A DNA stretch of 64,000 nt, from assembly GCA_033558025.1 (NCBI GenBank), contig JAUCEF010000007.1:4092001-4156000 (forward strand). The letters are read 5' to 3'. Below, in pieces: positions 21,781 through 30,480 of this stretch. The notes beneath the pieces were generated by a model. The model had not been told where the DNA came from, ran no database searches, and was given only the letters and a program-made list of their open reading frames with translations. Within the stretch, counting starts at the first letter, position 1. Each line of letters begins with the position of its first letter. The DNA comes from Phytophthora sp. 'mugwort' (lineage: Eukaryota; Oomycota; Peronosporomycetes; Peronosporales; Peronosporaceae). The position numbers and the translations under genes were made by a program.

Positions 21781-22300
21781 ATGATACCAACAGCGGGAGT
21801 CTCTCCCGACACACACGCGCACACGCATCAGCAGCTCAATCAGGGTGCGCTTACGGCACCCGCTGAGGTCCAGTCTTCACCAGCAGAACCGAACAGTCCA
21901 CCAGCATCTCCACCCATTGCTATGAGAGCTGGATTCGCCTCCAACGAACGCTTTGATGGAAGTTTGGCGACAATGACGACGAAGATTGGACCGACGACTC
22001 CCCGACCGACGAGGAAGAGGTGGTGACGGCAGAGGGCGCAGAGAGTACACGATGCACCAAGTTGTCCGGAAATACGTGCCACATGAGTTCCAGTCAAACG
22101 TACTGTTTGCAGCCCCGTCGGAGCAGCAAGATGATGACGCCAAAATGGCCAAGAAAGCTCGCCGATATCACAGAGCTGCAATGGCTGCAACAGCGAAGAA
22201 AAGCGCAGCCCAACGCGGACGTGAGGCTGATGATGAAGACGCAACGACAGGAACAAAGAAGCGAAAGAGGTCCCGCAACCAGTCGGCGATTTCGTAATAA
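21781..22300 (+). pseudogene. uncharacterised coding remnant, acidic then basic
   Basis: Coding-like sequence in changing frames. A Pro/Ser-rich start (ATG at 21781) is followed by an acidic stretch in another frame (DNDDEDWTDDSPTDEEE at about 21965-22015). Then comes a Lys/Arg-rich tail (AKMAKKARRYHRAAMAA; GTKKRKRSRNQS) ending at TAA 22295-22297. It could be an unrecognised gene with introns or a decayed one; no family recognised. Confidence 0.35.
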
Positions 22301-22309
22301 AACAGATCG

Positions 22310-22735
22310 ATAGCTTCAATGTACCAGTTCACTTTGATGCTATGTCCATGAGAATCTCAAATGGATACTAATGTGTCAGCAGGTCACTCTTCTACAATTA
22401 CGAGATCATATACCGTTTTGTCCAACTTGCGCTTTGAATCTGCTACAACGGACGCCACCATTGACTCCATAGCAAAACTTTACATCAAGCTGACAAATAA
22501 AAAATTCGGGTTTTCAACGTGGGAAAGACAATTGTTTTCATACGACCATTACTTCTGAGGATGAAGCATCTAGAAGTCAAAAGAGGGCACAATCGATAGA
22601 GGAGACGATCACCTGCGCGATGGTCTGCTTGAATCGCGATTCATATTTTGTAGTTGGGCGTTGGACGCCATAAATAAGTTTCGAGAAAACGCGTTTAAAA
22701 CGCTTCACATGTATTTTACGCAGGGTCACCCCTTA
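22310..22735. other. no gene recognised; expected 5' half of the gypsy element is absent
   Basis: The 5' LTR, primer-binding site, gag and protease expected upstream of the reverse transcriptase were not found. A 65-codon frame at 22361-22558 has no recognisable features. Confidence 0.4.
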
Positions 22736-22859
22736 TTGGACAGCGGCGCATCCACCGACAATGCCGGGCTCAGCGTCTCACTAGCGTCATCTGATCTGAA
22801 AATAGACGGAGACGAGGACGTGGAGCCTGACGAGGCTGTAGCAGAGCACAATAACGTTG

Positions 22860-24235
22860 TGCTGGGGCGCTGCGCTGCGAGAAGGAGAGCCCACAGCGAC
22901 GCCGAGGCAGTTCCGAGATCTCATAGTTACAGCTCCATCCATTACAAAGTACTGTGACACCAGACAATGACCACTGCGTCGAGAGCAGTGCGAGGTCATT
23001 GATGCCTTCTTCGCCGCAAAGGCCAAGGAAGGCATGGTGCGGGGATCGAAATTCCCGCACTCGACGCCAACCTTCTGCGTTCGGAAGCCGAACGGGAAGT
23101 GGCGTCTGGTGCATGCTTTTAATAAGCTGAACAGTGCAACGGTGCCGGCCCAGACACCCATCCCGCGAAAGGATGTGTTGTTAAACAACATGGCCGGGTG
23201 CGAGAGATACAGCGCTGGTGGATGGATACTACCAGATCCTGATGCGCCAGAACAACATCCCGCTCACCGCAGTGAGCACCCCGGTAGGTTTGCTCTGGGA
23301 GTGGCTGGTGATGCCACAGGGCCTGTCCAATGCCCCGGTGACGCTCAATTGGCTTGCCACGCAGTTGTTTAGACCACTGCGTGCGTACGCACAGTCATAG
23401 TTCGACGACATCTTCGTCCATGGCCGTGCCAAGGGAGGCAAGACGGCGATGGAGGTGCATTTGGAGCATCTCCGTCGAGTGTTAGAGATCATGAGAGCAA
23501 ACAAGCTCTATGCCAACATCGACAAGTGCGTCTTCGCGGCGGAAGAGATCAAAGTTCTCGGTTGCTTCGTTAGCAACGTCGGCGTTCGAGCCGACACCCC
23601 GGGAAGGTCAAGGCCATTTCGGCTTGGCCAACGTCAAGGTCCCAGAAGGACCTGAGAAAGTGGCTGGACTTAGCCAACTACCTCCATAAGTACAGCGAAG
23701 GGTATGCGGGTCTGGCTAGACCCTTGTCGGATCGTCTAAAGAAAAGATACCGACTGGCACTGGGGGCGTGAGCACCGCGAAGCCTTTGGCAATGTCAAGG
23801 CAAGCCTTCAGAAGGCGCCTATCCTGGCACTTCAGGACGAGCCGAAGCCGTTCAGCGTCGTCTGTGATGCATCCGATTATGCAATTGGTTGTGCATTGCT
23901 GCAGCACGATGCAGCAGGACGTGAACGAGTGATCTCGTTTCAGTCCAGGCAGCTCAAGGCTGCCGAACGAAACTACCCCGTTCATGACAAGGAGCTGCTT
24001 GCCATGAAGTACGCCCTTGTCAAGATCCAGGTGCACCTCCTGGGCTCTCAGCCCTTTGTGATCTACACAGATCACGCATACTTACGGATGGCGACGAATT
24101 CGCCCTATTTGTGGCGAGGTGGCCGTCCTTCTTCGCGGAATATAACTTCCGCGTCGAATACAAGCCTGGCAAAATAACCGTGCTTGCCGATGCGTTGCCA
24201 CGCAGACCGGACTATGAGCTGGCGAACATAAGTCG
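22860..24235 (+). pseudogene. gypsy reverse transcriptase and RNase H, decayed
   Basis: Reverse transcriptase motifs in order: STPTFCVRKPNGKWRLVHAF; TPIPRKDVL; a frameshift near 23215; DGYYQILMRQNNIPLTAVST; MPQGLSNAPVTLNWL. Then the catalytic motif appears as TAG-FDD at 23398, where the usual Tyr codon has become a stop. The thumb and connection follow (LYANIDKCVFAAEEIKVLGC; KDLRKWLDLANYLHKYSE). RNase H is readable as VVCDASDYAIGCALLQ, AERNYPVHDKELLAMKYAL and FVIYTDHA, supplying the acidic D-E-D residues. Then FFAEYNFRVEYKPGKI leads to the integrase. At least two frameshifts and two stops occur. Confidence 0.85.
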
Positions 24236-24409
24236 CGCCACGACCGATCTATATGATCAGATATGCACGGCGTATCGGGGTGACGAAGCCCTGGCACCTT
24301 TGGTGCGTTTCCTGGTCGGTGGCAGGGAGCCAAGGCCGAGTGGCTCACGTCACGTCAGAGAGCCAGGCTCCATCGGTACGAGTGGGCCGATGGCCTGCTC
24401 TACTATCGA

Positions 24410-25165
24410 GTGGATCCCCAGGAAACCCCTCGGGTAGTCGTTCCAAGCGACGGGGATCTCGAGTTTGACATCCTACAGGAGGCGCATGATGCGCCGTCCA
24501 GCGGTCACTTGAGCCGCGAGAAGATTTTCCAATCGGTCTCTCAGTACTTTTGGTGGGCCCACATGTACAAGTGGGTCACACAGTACGTGAAGACATGTGA
24601 AATATGTCAGCAGGTGAAACCCGCCGGGCACGCCTCGGCTCCCTTGCAGAGCCTATCCGTTCCAGCGGACTGCTGGAAGTCGATGAGTCTGGATTTCATC
24701 TTCGGACTTCCAGCCGACGGCCACGGAAACACCGGCATCTTGGTGTTCGTGTGCCGTCTGAGCAAGATAGTGCGTCTTGCTCCGGTCAAAGACACCGTGA
24801 CCGGGGAACAGGCTGCGGCGCTGTTCCTGGATGACGTTTTCCGCCGTCATGCTCTGCCGGAAACAATTGGCTCAGATCGTGACGTGCGGTTTACCGCTGC
24901 GTTCTGGCGAACGCTGTTCCAGCTACTTGGAACGAGCCTGCACATGTCCACAGCTGATCATTCTCAAACGGATGGACAGACGGAGCGTGTCAACCGAGTG
25001 CTTGAGGACACTCTACGCAGTGTCTTTGCAGAGGCTCCTCGCACTTGGTCAGAACGCCTGCCAGTAGTTGAGTTTGACCTCAACAATGCGGTCCACGCAT
25101 CGACCGGGTATACCCCGTTCTATCTGAATGGCTTAAACCATGCACGGGTGCCGCTCACTTTGTGA
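24410..25165 (+). CDS. gypsy integrase (core open frame)
   Basis: A 251-codon frame without interruption, part of a broken pol. The HHCC zinc-binding region is EAHDAPSSGHLS ... VKTCEICQQVKP. The catalytic core has D in SLDFIFGLP, D in IGSDRDVRF and E in DGQTERVNRVLED, forming the DDE triad. It would process and insert the cDNA of the retrotransposon. The frame stops at TGA 25163-25165. The rest of the C-terminal domain is in other frames, so a functional integrase is unlikely from this copy. Confidence 0.85.
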   Translation: MDPQETPRVVVPSDGDLEFDILQEAHDAPSSGHLSREKIFQSVSQYFWWAHMYKWVTQYVKTCEICQQVKPAGHASAPLQSLSVPADCWKSMSLDFIFGLPADGHGNTGILVFVCRLSKIVRLAPVKDTVTGEQAAALFLDDVFRRHALPETIGSDRDVRFTAAFWRTLFQLLGTSLHMSTADHSQTDGQTERVNRVLEDTLRSVFAEAPRTWSERLPVVEFDLNNAVHASTGYTPFYLNGLNHARVPLTL

Positions 25166-25234
25166 GGCAGCACCCCGTCTTCCGTTCTAAGTGGGGGAGA
25201 GGCTCGGGAAGCGCTTTCCTACCAGGTCTCGGAC

Positions 25235-26045
25235 ATGAGATCGGTTTCCTTGCGGAAACAAGTGGAGTCTTTTATAGACACTAAGCTGAAAGTAGTCAGC
25301 CGTGTCCGTGATGCCATAGCAGAGGCACAGGACAAACAAAAGGAGTACTCAGACAAACATGGAAGAGGAAACTTAGACGTGCTTAATGTGGGGAATTTAA
25401 TCCTACTAGACACTAGGAACTTGCACTCGCCACGGTAAGTTCCGTTGAGAGCAACAAGCTGAAGCACCGCTTCATTTGATCGCGGTCCTGGCCAGGCATG
25501 GTGCGGCATATACCATTGACCTGCCTAAGTCGATGATGACCCACCCGACGTTCTACATGGGCTGTCGGAAGAGGTACCTTGATACTCAAGGCACACAGGC
25601 CCCGCTCTACAAAGCGAGACTGCGACGCTTCTCTCTGAGTGCGCCCAGAGCCAGGAGCCCAGGTCACTTGCGGGGCCGCGGAAGGGGCTCCATACGAAGG
25701 AACCCCGGCTGCATACGCCGAGTATGAGCCATAGTGATACGGCTGGGAGTACGCAGGAGGCGCTCCCGCCTGGCGCACAGGCCTCAGGTGGTCCCGAACG
25801 AGAGACAACTCCGTTGGACTCGGTCCATGACTCGTTCGAGGGCTCCACCGCCTCCCCTCGACCGTAATGGGGAGACCCACTACCACGTGGAGCGTGTGCT
25901 CTAAGAGCGGCCAGTTCACGGGAAGCGCCAGCTCCGCGCGAAGTGGATGGGGTGCTCAGAAGCTGAGTGCTCCTGGGAGTCGTACGAACGGCTCCAGGCT
26001 GACTGCCCAAAGGCTGTCGCGATCTGGGAACGGAATTGGCGACGG
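25235..26045 (+). pseudogene. gypsy integrase C-terminus and chromodomain
   Basis: The frame at 25235-25438 (VSRVRDAIAEAQDKQKEYSD...NVGNLILLDTRNL) is the usual integrase C-terminal stretch. AAYTIDLPKSMMTHPTFYMG follows at about 25505. At about 25850-26035, with one in-frame stop, the plus strand reads NGETHYHVERVL, then KRQLRAKWMG, then AECSWESYERLQADCPKAV. This has the aromatic pattern of a chromodomain of chromoviruses, which directs insertion to marked chromatin. Confidence 0.7.
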
Positions 26046-27360
26046 CTTCATACGTAGTTTGGGCTTTCTTGCCGGAACGGGGTGTGGTCGTAGAGCCAAG
26101 ACCATACCCGCGCTCATCATGAGCGTTAGAAGCGGAATGCTTCTGCAGTTCTCGAGAGAGCTGCCGTTTGCCAACCACATGGGCAAACTCAATACGCAGA
26201 TCGCGGAGGTCAAGGATGGCCTCCAGGGTGAGATCCTACCGGAGAACCTCGAGTTGTCCTTGTGAACAGCGCGTAGCTGCCCACTATCAAAAGACGGAAT
26301 CGGCCTCTTGGAAACAGTCACAGTGTGGGGGCATCACGGCTGGATAGCCCCACACAGGTCGCAGTCCTGACCGGAGCTCTGGCTTCTTTCGCCTGCTCGT
26401 GAACTCCTTGAGCAGGATGTTGTGCGGAGCCAGGAGCACGCACCGAGCGATGCTCACATTTTGGAACCGGGGCTGCTTGGCCACCAGGTGGCGCTCATAA
26501 GCGCCCCGAGAAGAGCGCCGGCAGGCGAGGCAGCTGGAGCTGACCCATATAGGCGTCGGCTCCGTGGGACCCCTCAGGAGGAAGTACCCGGGAGCATTAG
26601 GCGGTCCCCCACGAACAGGTGAAGAGCACTTCACAGGCGAGCGAGTCGCCGAGGCCCGCACTCCCTTATGACAAGCAGCTTGGTATTCCGACTGCTGCCC
26701 GTCGAGGTCGTTGGAGATCTCTCGGCCGATTTGGCCCTCTCCTCCTCGTCGGAAGAAGAACGGCAGAGACCCTTGTTCGTGAGTGTGAGGGTTCCAGACT
26801 CTTCACGGATCGGAGAACTGGAAGCAGCTCGCCGCATACGGCTGACTTCCGAGGCTGCTGCAGCCTTAGCAGCCTTGACGCGGGCAGTTGCCTCAGCGAA
26901 CGAACGTCAAGTCTTGACCGGAGAACGAGGTTTCACTTTGTCCTCCTCGGGTGAGCGCGGGCTCCTCTGACGCTCCGGCGTCTTCGGCGCGTCGTCATCG
27001 TCGCCGTTATGGCTAGACAGCGGAGTACGGGACCCAAGCGAGTCGGACTGACTCGGGACGCCGTCAGACTCCTTGACGCGATTTCGTTATCGCCCCAGGA
27101 CATGGGAGACTTGTCCGAGTCCTCGTCATAGTCCACGAGGAGCTCAGGGGCCTCCTCAGGCGGTTCAGGTGCCTTGGGGATCACCTTGGATACCACCTTG
27201 GTAGACCCCTTAGCGGAAGAGCTTTTGCCGGACGGCTTAGAGCTCTTATCCTGCTGCTTGGAAGCAACAGGCTTGACAGGCGCTTTCGCCCCGCTGCCAG
27301 ACCGAGTCTTGGTCATGCTTGAGGCTGACGTGGAAACCGAAGAAGAAGAAAAGCACGCGG
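26045..27360 (-). pseudogene. antisense coding block inside the gypsy element
   Basis: Between the sense chromodomain and the polypurine tract, the minus strand carries protein-like sequence in shifting frames. It starts at about 27315 (MTKTRSGSGAKAPVKPVASK), then EELL-type acidic sequence (ELLVDYDEDSDKSPMSWGD), a shifted frame reading APKTPERQRSPRSPEEDKV, then ARVKAAKAAAASEVSRM. A more folded part follows (ERHLVAKQPRFQNVSIARCV; HNILLKEFTSRRKKPEL), with ILDLR-type and EFAHVVGKRQLSRELQKHSA at the end. It runs tail-to-tail with pol. It is either an inverted gag piece or an antisense ORF native to this element lineage. No CCHC knuckle was seen. Frameshifted in this copy. Confidence 0.5.
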
Positions 27361-27449
27361 AAGTGCTCGGGATCAAAGGAAATGAGCCGACTGTGGAAAG
27401 GCAGCGATTTCCTTTCACTCGCCCTGGATGGTTGGTAAACCGAACCTAA

Positions 27450-27460
27450 GTGGGGGAAGA
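27450..27460 (+). promoter_or_regulatory. polypurine tract of the gypsy element
   Basis: GTGGGGGAAGA lies immediately before the TGTAAC start of the LTR. This purine run is the expected primer for plus-strand synthesis and fixes the element's orientation as plus. Confidence 0.8.
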
Positions 27461-27795
27461 TGTAACAGGTGTACCCAAGTACACTAAGTGATGTAGCTAA
27501 ACATCACTATGACGTCGACGATAATGACGTCATGGATAGGTACCACAGATATGGAACAAAGACCCCAGAGCCACTCAATAGGATAATATCTAGGGAGTTT
27601 TATAGGTGACTAATAAAAACGTTAGTATATAGACGCATTAAAAGGGGTCAGCTATAGATATACTCAGTCTTAATTCTACCTAATTTTGGTAACAGTCCCA
27701 CAGACCAGGGACTAGTGAACTGCTGTTCGCTGAGAGTTTGTATACTCTCCGGTAGTCACACTTCCTGTGCGCAAGGTGTTGTGTACCCCGTCACA
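27461..27795 (+). repeat. 3' LTR of the gypsy element, 335 bp
   Basis: Begins TGTAACAGGTGTACC and ends GGTGTTGTGTACCCCGTCACA, giving the TG...CA ends of an LTR. The ends are imperfectly inverted (TGTAACAGGTGTACC against TGTGACGGGGTACAC). The polypurine tract is directly upstream. No second copy was found in the window. Confidence 0.8.
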
Positions 27796-27820
27796 AAAGT
27801 GGTTACCCTAATGATTTACG

Positions 27821-27885
27821 TAATTACGGTGTAATAATCTTTCCCGACGTGATAATTACGGTGTAATAATCGTTTCCCGATTTGA
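27821..27885. repeat. 32-bp tandem duplication
   Basis: TAATTACGGTGTAATAATC followed by (G)TTTCCCGA occurs twice, starting at 27821 and 27853, just beyond the LTR. The copies differ at the joint and at the end. Confidence 0.75.
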
Positions 27886-27889
27886 TTTA

Positions 27890-28728
27890 AGACCGTGCAC
27901 TCAGCGTTTTTTAATAGGCAACCTATAGAAAGCTAAGAAAGGGGTGGGGCAACTGCACTAGTGTCCGTGGTATTAGACATTTGGTACTTGCTGTCGAGGC
28001 ACCATCGGGGGACGATCCCGTGGTATATCAAATTGTCCCGACGAGAGGATACGATGCGGTCTGGGGCTGACGGGAAGAAGGCAGAAATGCTGGTCTCCCC
28101 GACGAAACTGCCTTGCAGCCAATGATGGGGTAGGTACCTCCTCTGTTAAAGCTATTCCCTTGGAATCGGATGATTCTTTTGCTGACAATACCCTGCTATC
28201 TGATCTGGTTAGCTCACTCCTCCAAACTAAGTTAATATGTCTTCAAGGTCTACCTGGGTGTTGACGCTCTTGCTGCGGCTTGGTGCAATGAACCATGCTT
28301 CATCCGCTCATCCTTGCTCTCACAAAGCTACTTATCTACTCGAGCTCAATCTTCGTCCTGTTATCTTCGCTGCAGTCCCGTAGGTCCCCATCGTCGCTTG
28401 CTTTCCGATCGCTCTCGTGATGTGCCCGCTTGCGCTGCTCCGGCAGCAGCCAAGGCATTGCGATGACACCAATACGCCATTTTGCACCGCATTCCAGCGG
28501 ATTCGACCAGCTAGCTCACGACTATCTTCTCGAGCGTCCTGATCCATGGCTACTCGAGATTAACGCTCGCGCTATCCCGTAATCAGCACTGGCTGGCTAC
28601 CGACGCGTTCAGACGGACCAGCACAAAGAAGCTTGAAGTCGTCCACATGAGCGAGGTACTCCGCGAAGCCGTATTCGAGAAGCATTTGTAGTGAGCGCTC
28701 ACTCACGCTAATTGCCCAGTACAGTAAT
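27890..28728. other. no gene recognised
   Basis: Sequence between the tandem duplication and the foldback element. Short frames on both strands show no recognised motif. Confidence 0.45.
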
Positions 28729-28887
28729 GCGCGTGAATAAGCAACGATCAAAACCCTATTGACTGGTACAATTAATTGGACCAGTCAATAGATAAAATTA
28801 ATTGGAACAGTCAATAGGTTTTTGACCGTTGCTGGTCCAGTTAATTGTACCAGTCAATAGGTCTTTGACCGTTGTTTATTCACTCGC
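28729..28887. mobile_element. MITE-like foldback element, 56-bp inverted repeats
   Basis: The arms 28729-28784 and 28832-28887 are inverted repeats (about 49 of 56 matching, outer ends GCGCGTGAATAA and GCGAGTGAATAA in the same orientation). The 47-nt centre holds a further partial copy of the arm (ATTAATTGGAACAGTCAATAG, then TTTTTGACCGTTG). At 159 bp with no coding capacity it fits a miniature inverted-repeat transposable element or foldback. A target-site duplication was not clear. Confidence 0.7.
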
Positions 28888-28944
28888 AAGATTTGAGGCA
28901 ATACTGATTTAGTGGAATACGGGTCGTCACCCTTTACATGTAAC

Positions 28945-29088
28945 ACCACGACGGCGGTGCTGTCCAAGTACATTCGAGAACGGATCCAGAAGAAGCACCC
29001 ACGGTGCGCCTTCTATTACGGGTGCGTGCGCAACGCACTCGGCTTGCTTCTCAAGGACGTTACCGCCATGGTTCGAAAAGGCGGTTAG
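28945..29088 (+). pseudogene. hAT transposase fragment
   Basis: The frame reads ...SKYIRERIQKKHPRCAFYYG, then CVRNALGLLLKDVTAMVRKG and a TAG stop at 29086. The pattern 'aromatic-G-C-x2-(H/N)-x3-LLLKD' is the end of the DUF659-type core of hAT transposases. It is an isolated piece, unconnected to the hAT remnant at the left of the window. Confidence 0.5.
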
Positions 29089-29275
29089 AGCGATTGCCGA
29101 TGAAATAACCTTAAGATGCCGCCATTCACCGCGAAGAATTTTAGAATTCCGCCAATCATCGAAAAGATTTTGATTTTCGAACTGAGGCGCGAATATCGGC
29201 TATGGCCCTACATGCCCGTGAATATCAAACCACGCATAAATTCTCTCGCTACTTACCAAGCACTTCGACAACACA

Positions 29276-29465
29276 ATGAAGGTAGAACTTATCAAGCGCA
29301 CTCGGCTTACAAGCCACCAGAAGCTACTGCTATACAGCAAGGGCAAATCGTCGGCCACAATGTCCTTCCGTGAGCTCGCTCTATGGGCCAAGGTGAGTTT
29401 TAGTCTAAACTCACCGCCTAGCAAAACTATAATTAGTGAAACTGAAAAAAATAGTGCGCGATCTC
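29276..29465 (+). pseudogene. pogo/Tigger-type transposase N-terminus (CENP-B-like HTH)
   Basis: Starts at the ATG at 29276: VELIKRTRLTSHQKLLLY, then SFRELALWAKVSFSLNSPPSK and TIISETEK. This fits the first helix-turn-helix of CENP-B/pogo transposases (basic start, 'LT..QK', 'S.RELA.WAK..F.L...PS...TIS'). No DDE core follows here. Confidence 0.5.
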
Positions 29466-30130
29466 GAACTCGTGAAAGAGGGGTGGGGGGGGGGCTCAAT
29501 ATGGTCGTGAATATTGCCCTCGAGATGGCGGTCCCGCACGCGATATACACGACCGATCACTTGCTCACGTGATAATTCTGCGAGAGGTTGCGGTTGGTCT
29601 CCTCCGTCAAATCGTTCGTCTAGCCGTGCCCAAATTGTAGATGCGGACAGCAAACTTTGTTGCGAGCCAGCTCATCGACAGCATCCTGCACGCCGGGTAC
29701 GATATTGACTGGCACATGAGCAACAGGGCCAGGGGCATGATTCGTCCGACAGGTGTGCGGGATGAAATTGCTGTATTCTAAAGGGGCAGCGAGTAGTTCC
29801 ATCTTACCACTGCATTGCCTGCCACGTATAGTAGCTGCACCGATACACTATCTTGCGGCGTGACGACCATGTGCGCGTGTACTGGTAGCCAACCAGGTTT
29901 AATATTGTTGCATAGCGAGCGTTGTGAACATCCGCCTCTCGAGGTAGCGTTAATGGAGCAGGACGCGTAGTCAACCCTGGCGGTGGCTGTGTGGTAGGAA
30001 TGTCTGGCTCGTCGCGAAGTTGAGGGTGGGTAGGCTGCGAATTATGTTCGCTAGCAATGGGAGAAGTTGGTTCAGGGTCGGCGACATCTATTGTTGATGG
30101 AGTTTGGGTGGTGAGTTGACTTGAAAGAAG
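29410..30130 (-). pseudogene. MULE (Mutator-like) transposase N-terminal fragment
   Basis: On the minus strand: ARYATILNLVGYQYTRTW and RKIVYRCSYYTWQAMQW (about 29920-29810), then CRTNHAPGPVAHVPVNIVPG with VQDAVDELARNKV (about 29770-29640), then STIWARLDERFDGG and LSREQVIGRVYRVRDRHLEG (about 29650-29520). The order of a Cys/His FLYWCH-like region and 'W..L...F.G....L...QV..RVY.AR..H.G.' is that of oomycete MULE transposases upstream of their catalytic domain. Frames shift, and the catalytic part is absent. Confidence 0.55.
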
Positions 30131-30480
30131 AGAAGAAGATTGAGAATGGATAGCTCAATGCCCGTTAAAGCCGCGATGAATCAATATACGCTGCGTCGAG
30201 CTGCATATGAGTTTCATAATCAAAATCCACTAGTAAAGCATCCAGAGTACATCATTTACGTGCTGATTCTGATGTTATTGACTCTGAAAACGGTCACATT
30301 CGATCTAATAACGATGATATCCATCCAAAAGGCGTCCAACAGTTGAGTCTCATAGTGCATTAAGTAGCAAGGGAGTGTGCGCTGCACACAACCGTGGCTA
30401 GATAAACTTGTTAGTTGTAAAACGTCGATTAACCTCAGACCCATTTTACTGACCCTTCTAACAACGAAAAAGCAACATGG

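Larger units (their letters stand above)
22740..27795 (+). mobile_element. Ty3/gypsy chromovirus-like retrotransposon, 5'-truncated
   Basis: Order on the plus strand: reverse transcriptase, RNase H, integrase with HHCC and DDE, integrase C-terminus, chromodomain, antisense coding block, polypurine tract, 3' LTR. This pol order (RT-RH-IN) is Ty3/gypsy. The 5' LTR and gag are absent upstream. Several stops and frameshifts mean it cannot move on its own. Domain details are in the separate entries. Confidence 0.85.

Noticed and set aside
25413..25919. 168-codon minus-strand frame over the gypsy integrase C-terminus
   Set aside because: The plus strand codes integrase C-terminus and chromodomain motifs here. 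The real antisense coding seems to begin only beyond about 26,045.
27461..27795. solo LTR unrelated to the upstream pol
   Set aside because: The polypurine tract directly before TG and the matching orientation of pol fit one element, so it is treated as that element's 3' LTR.
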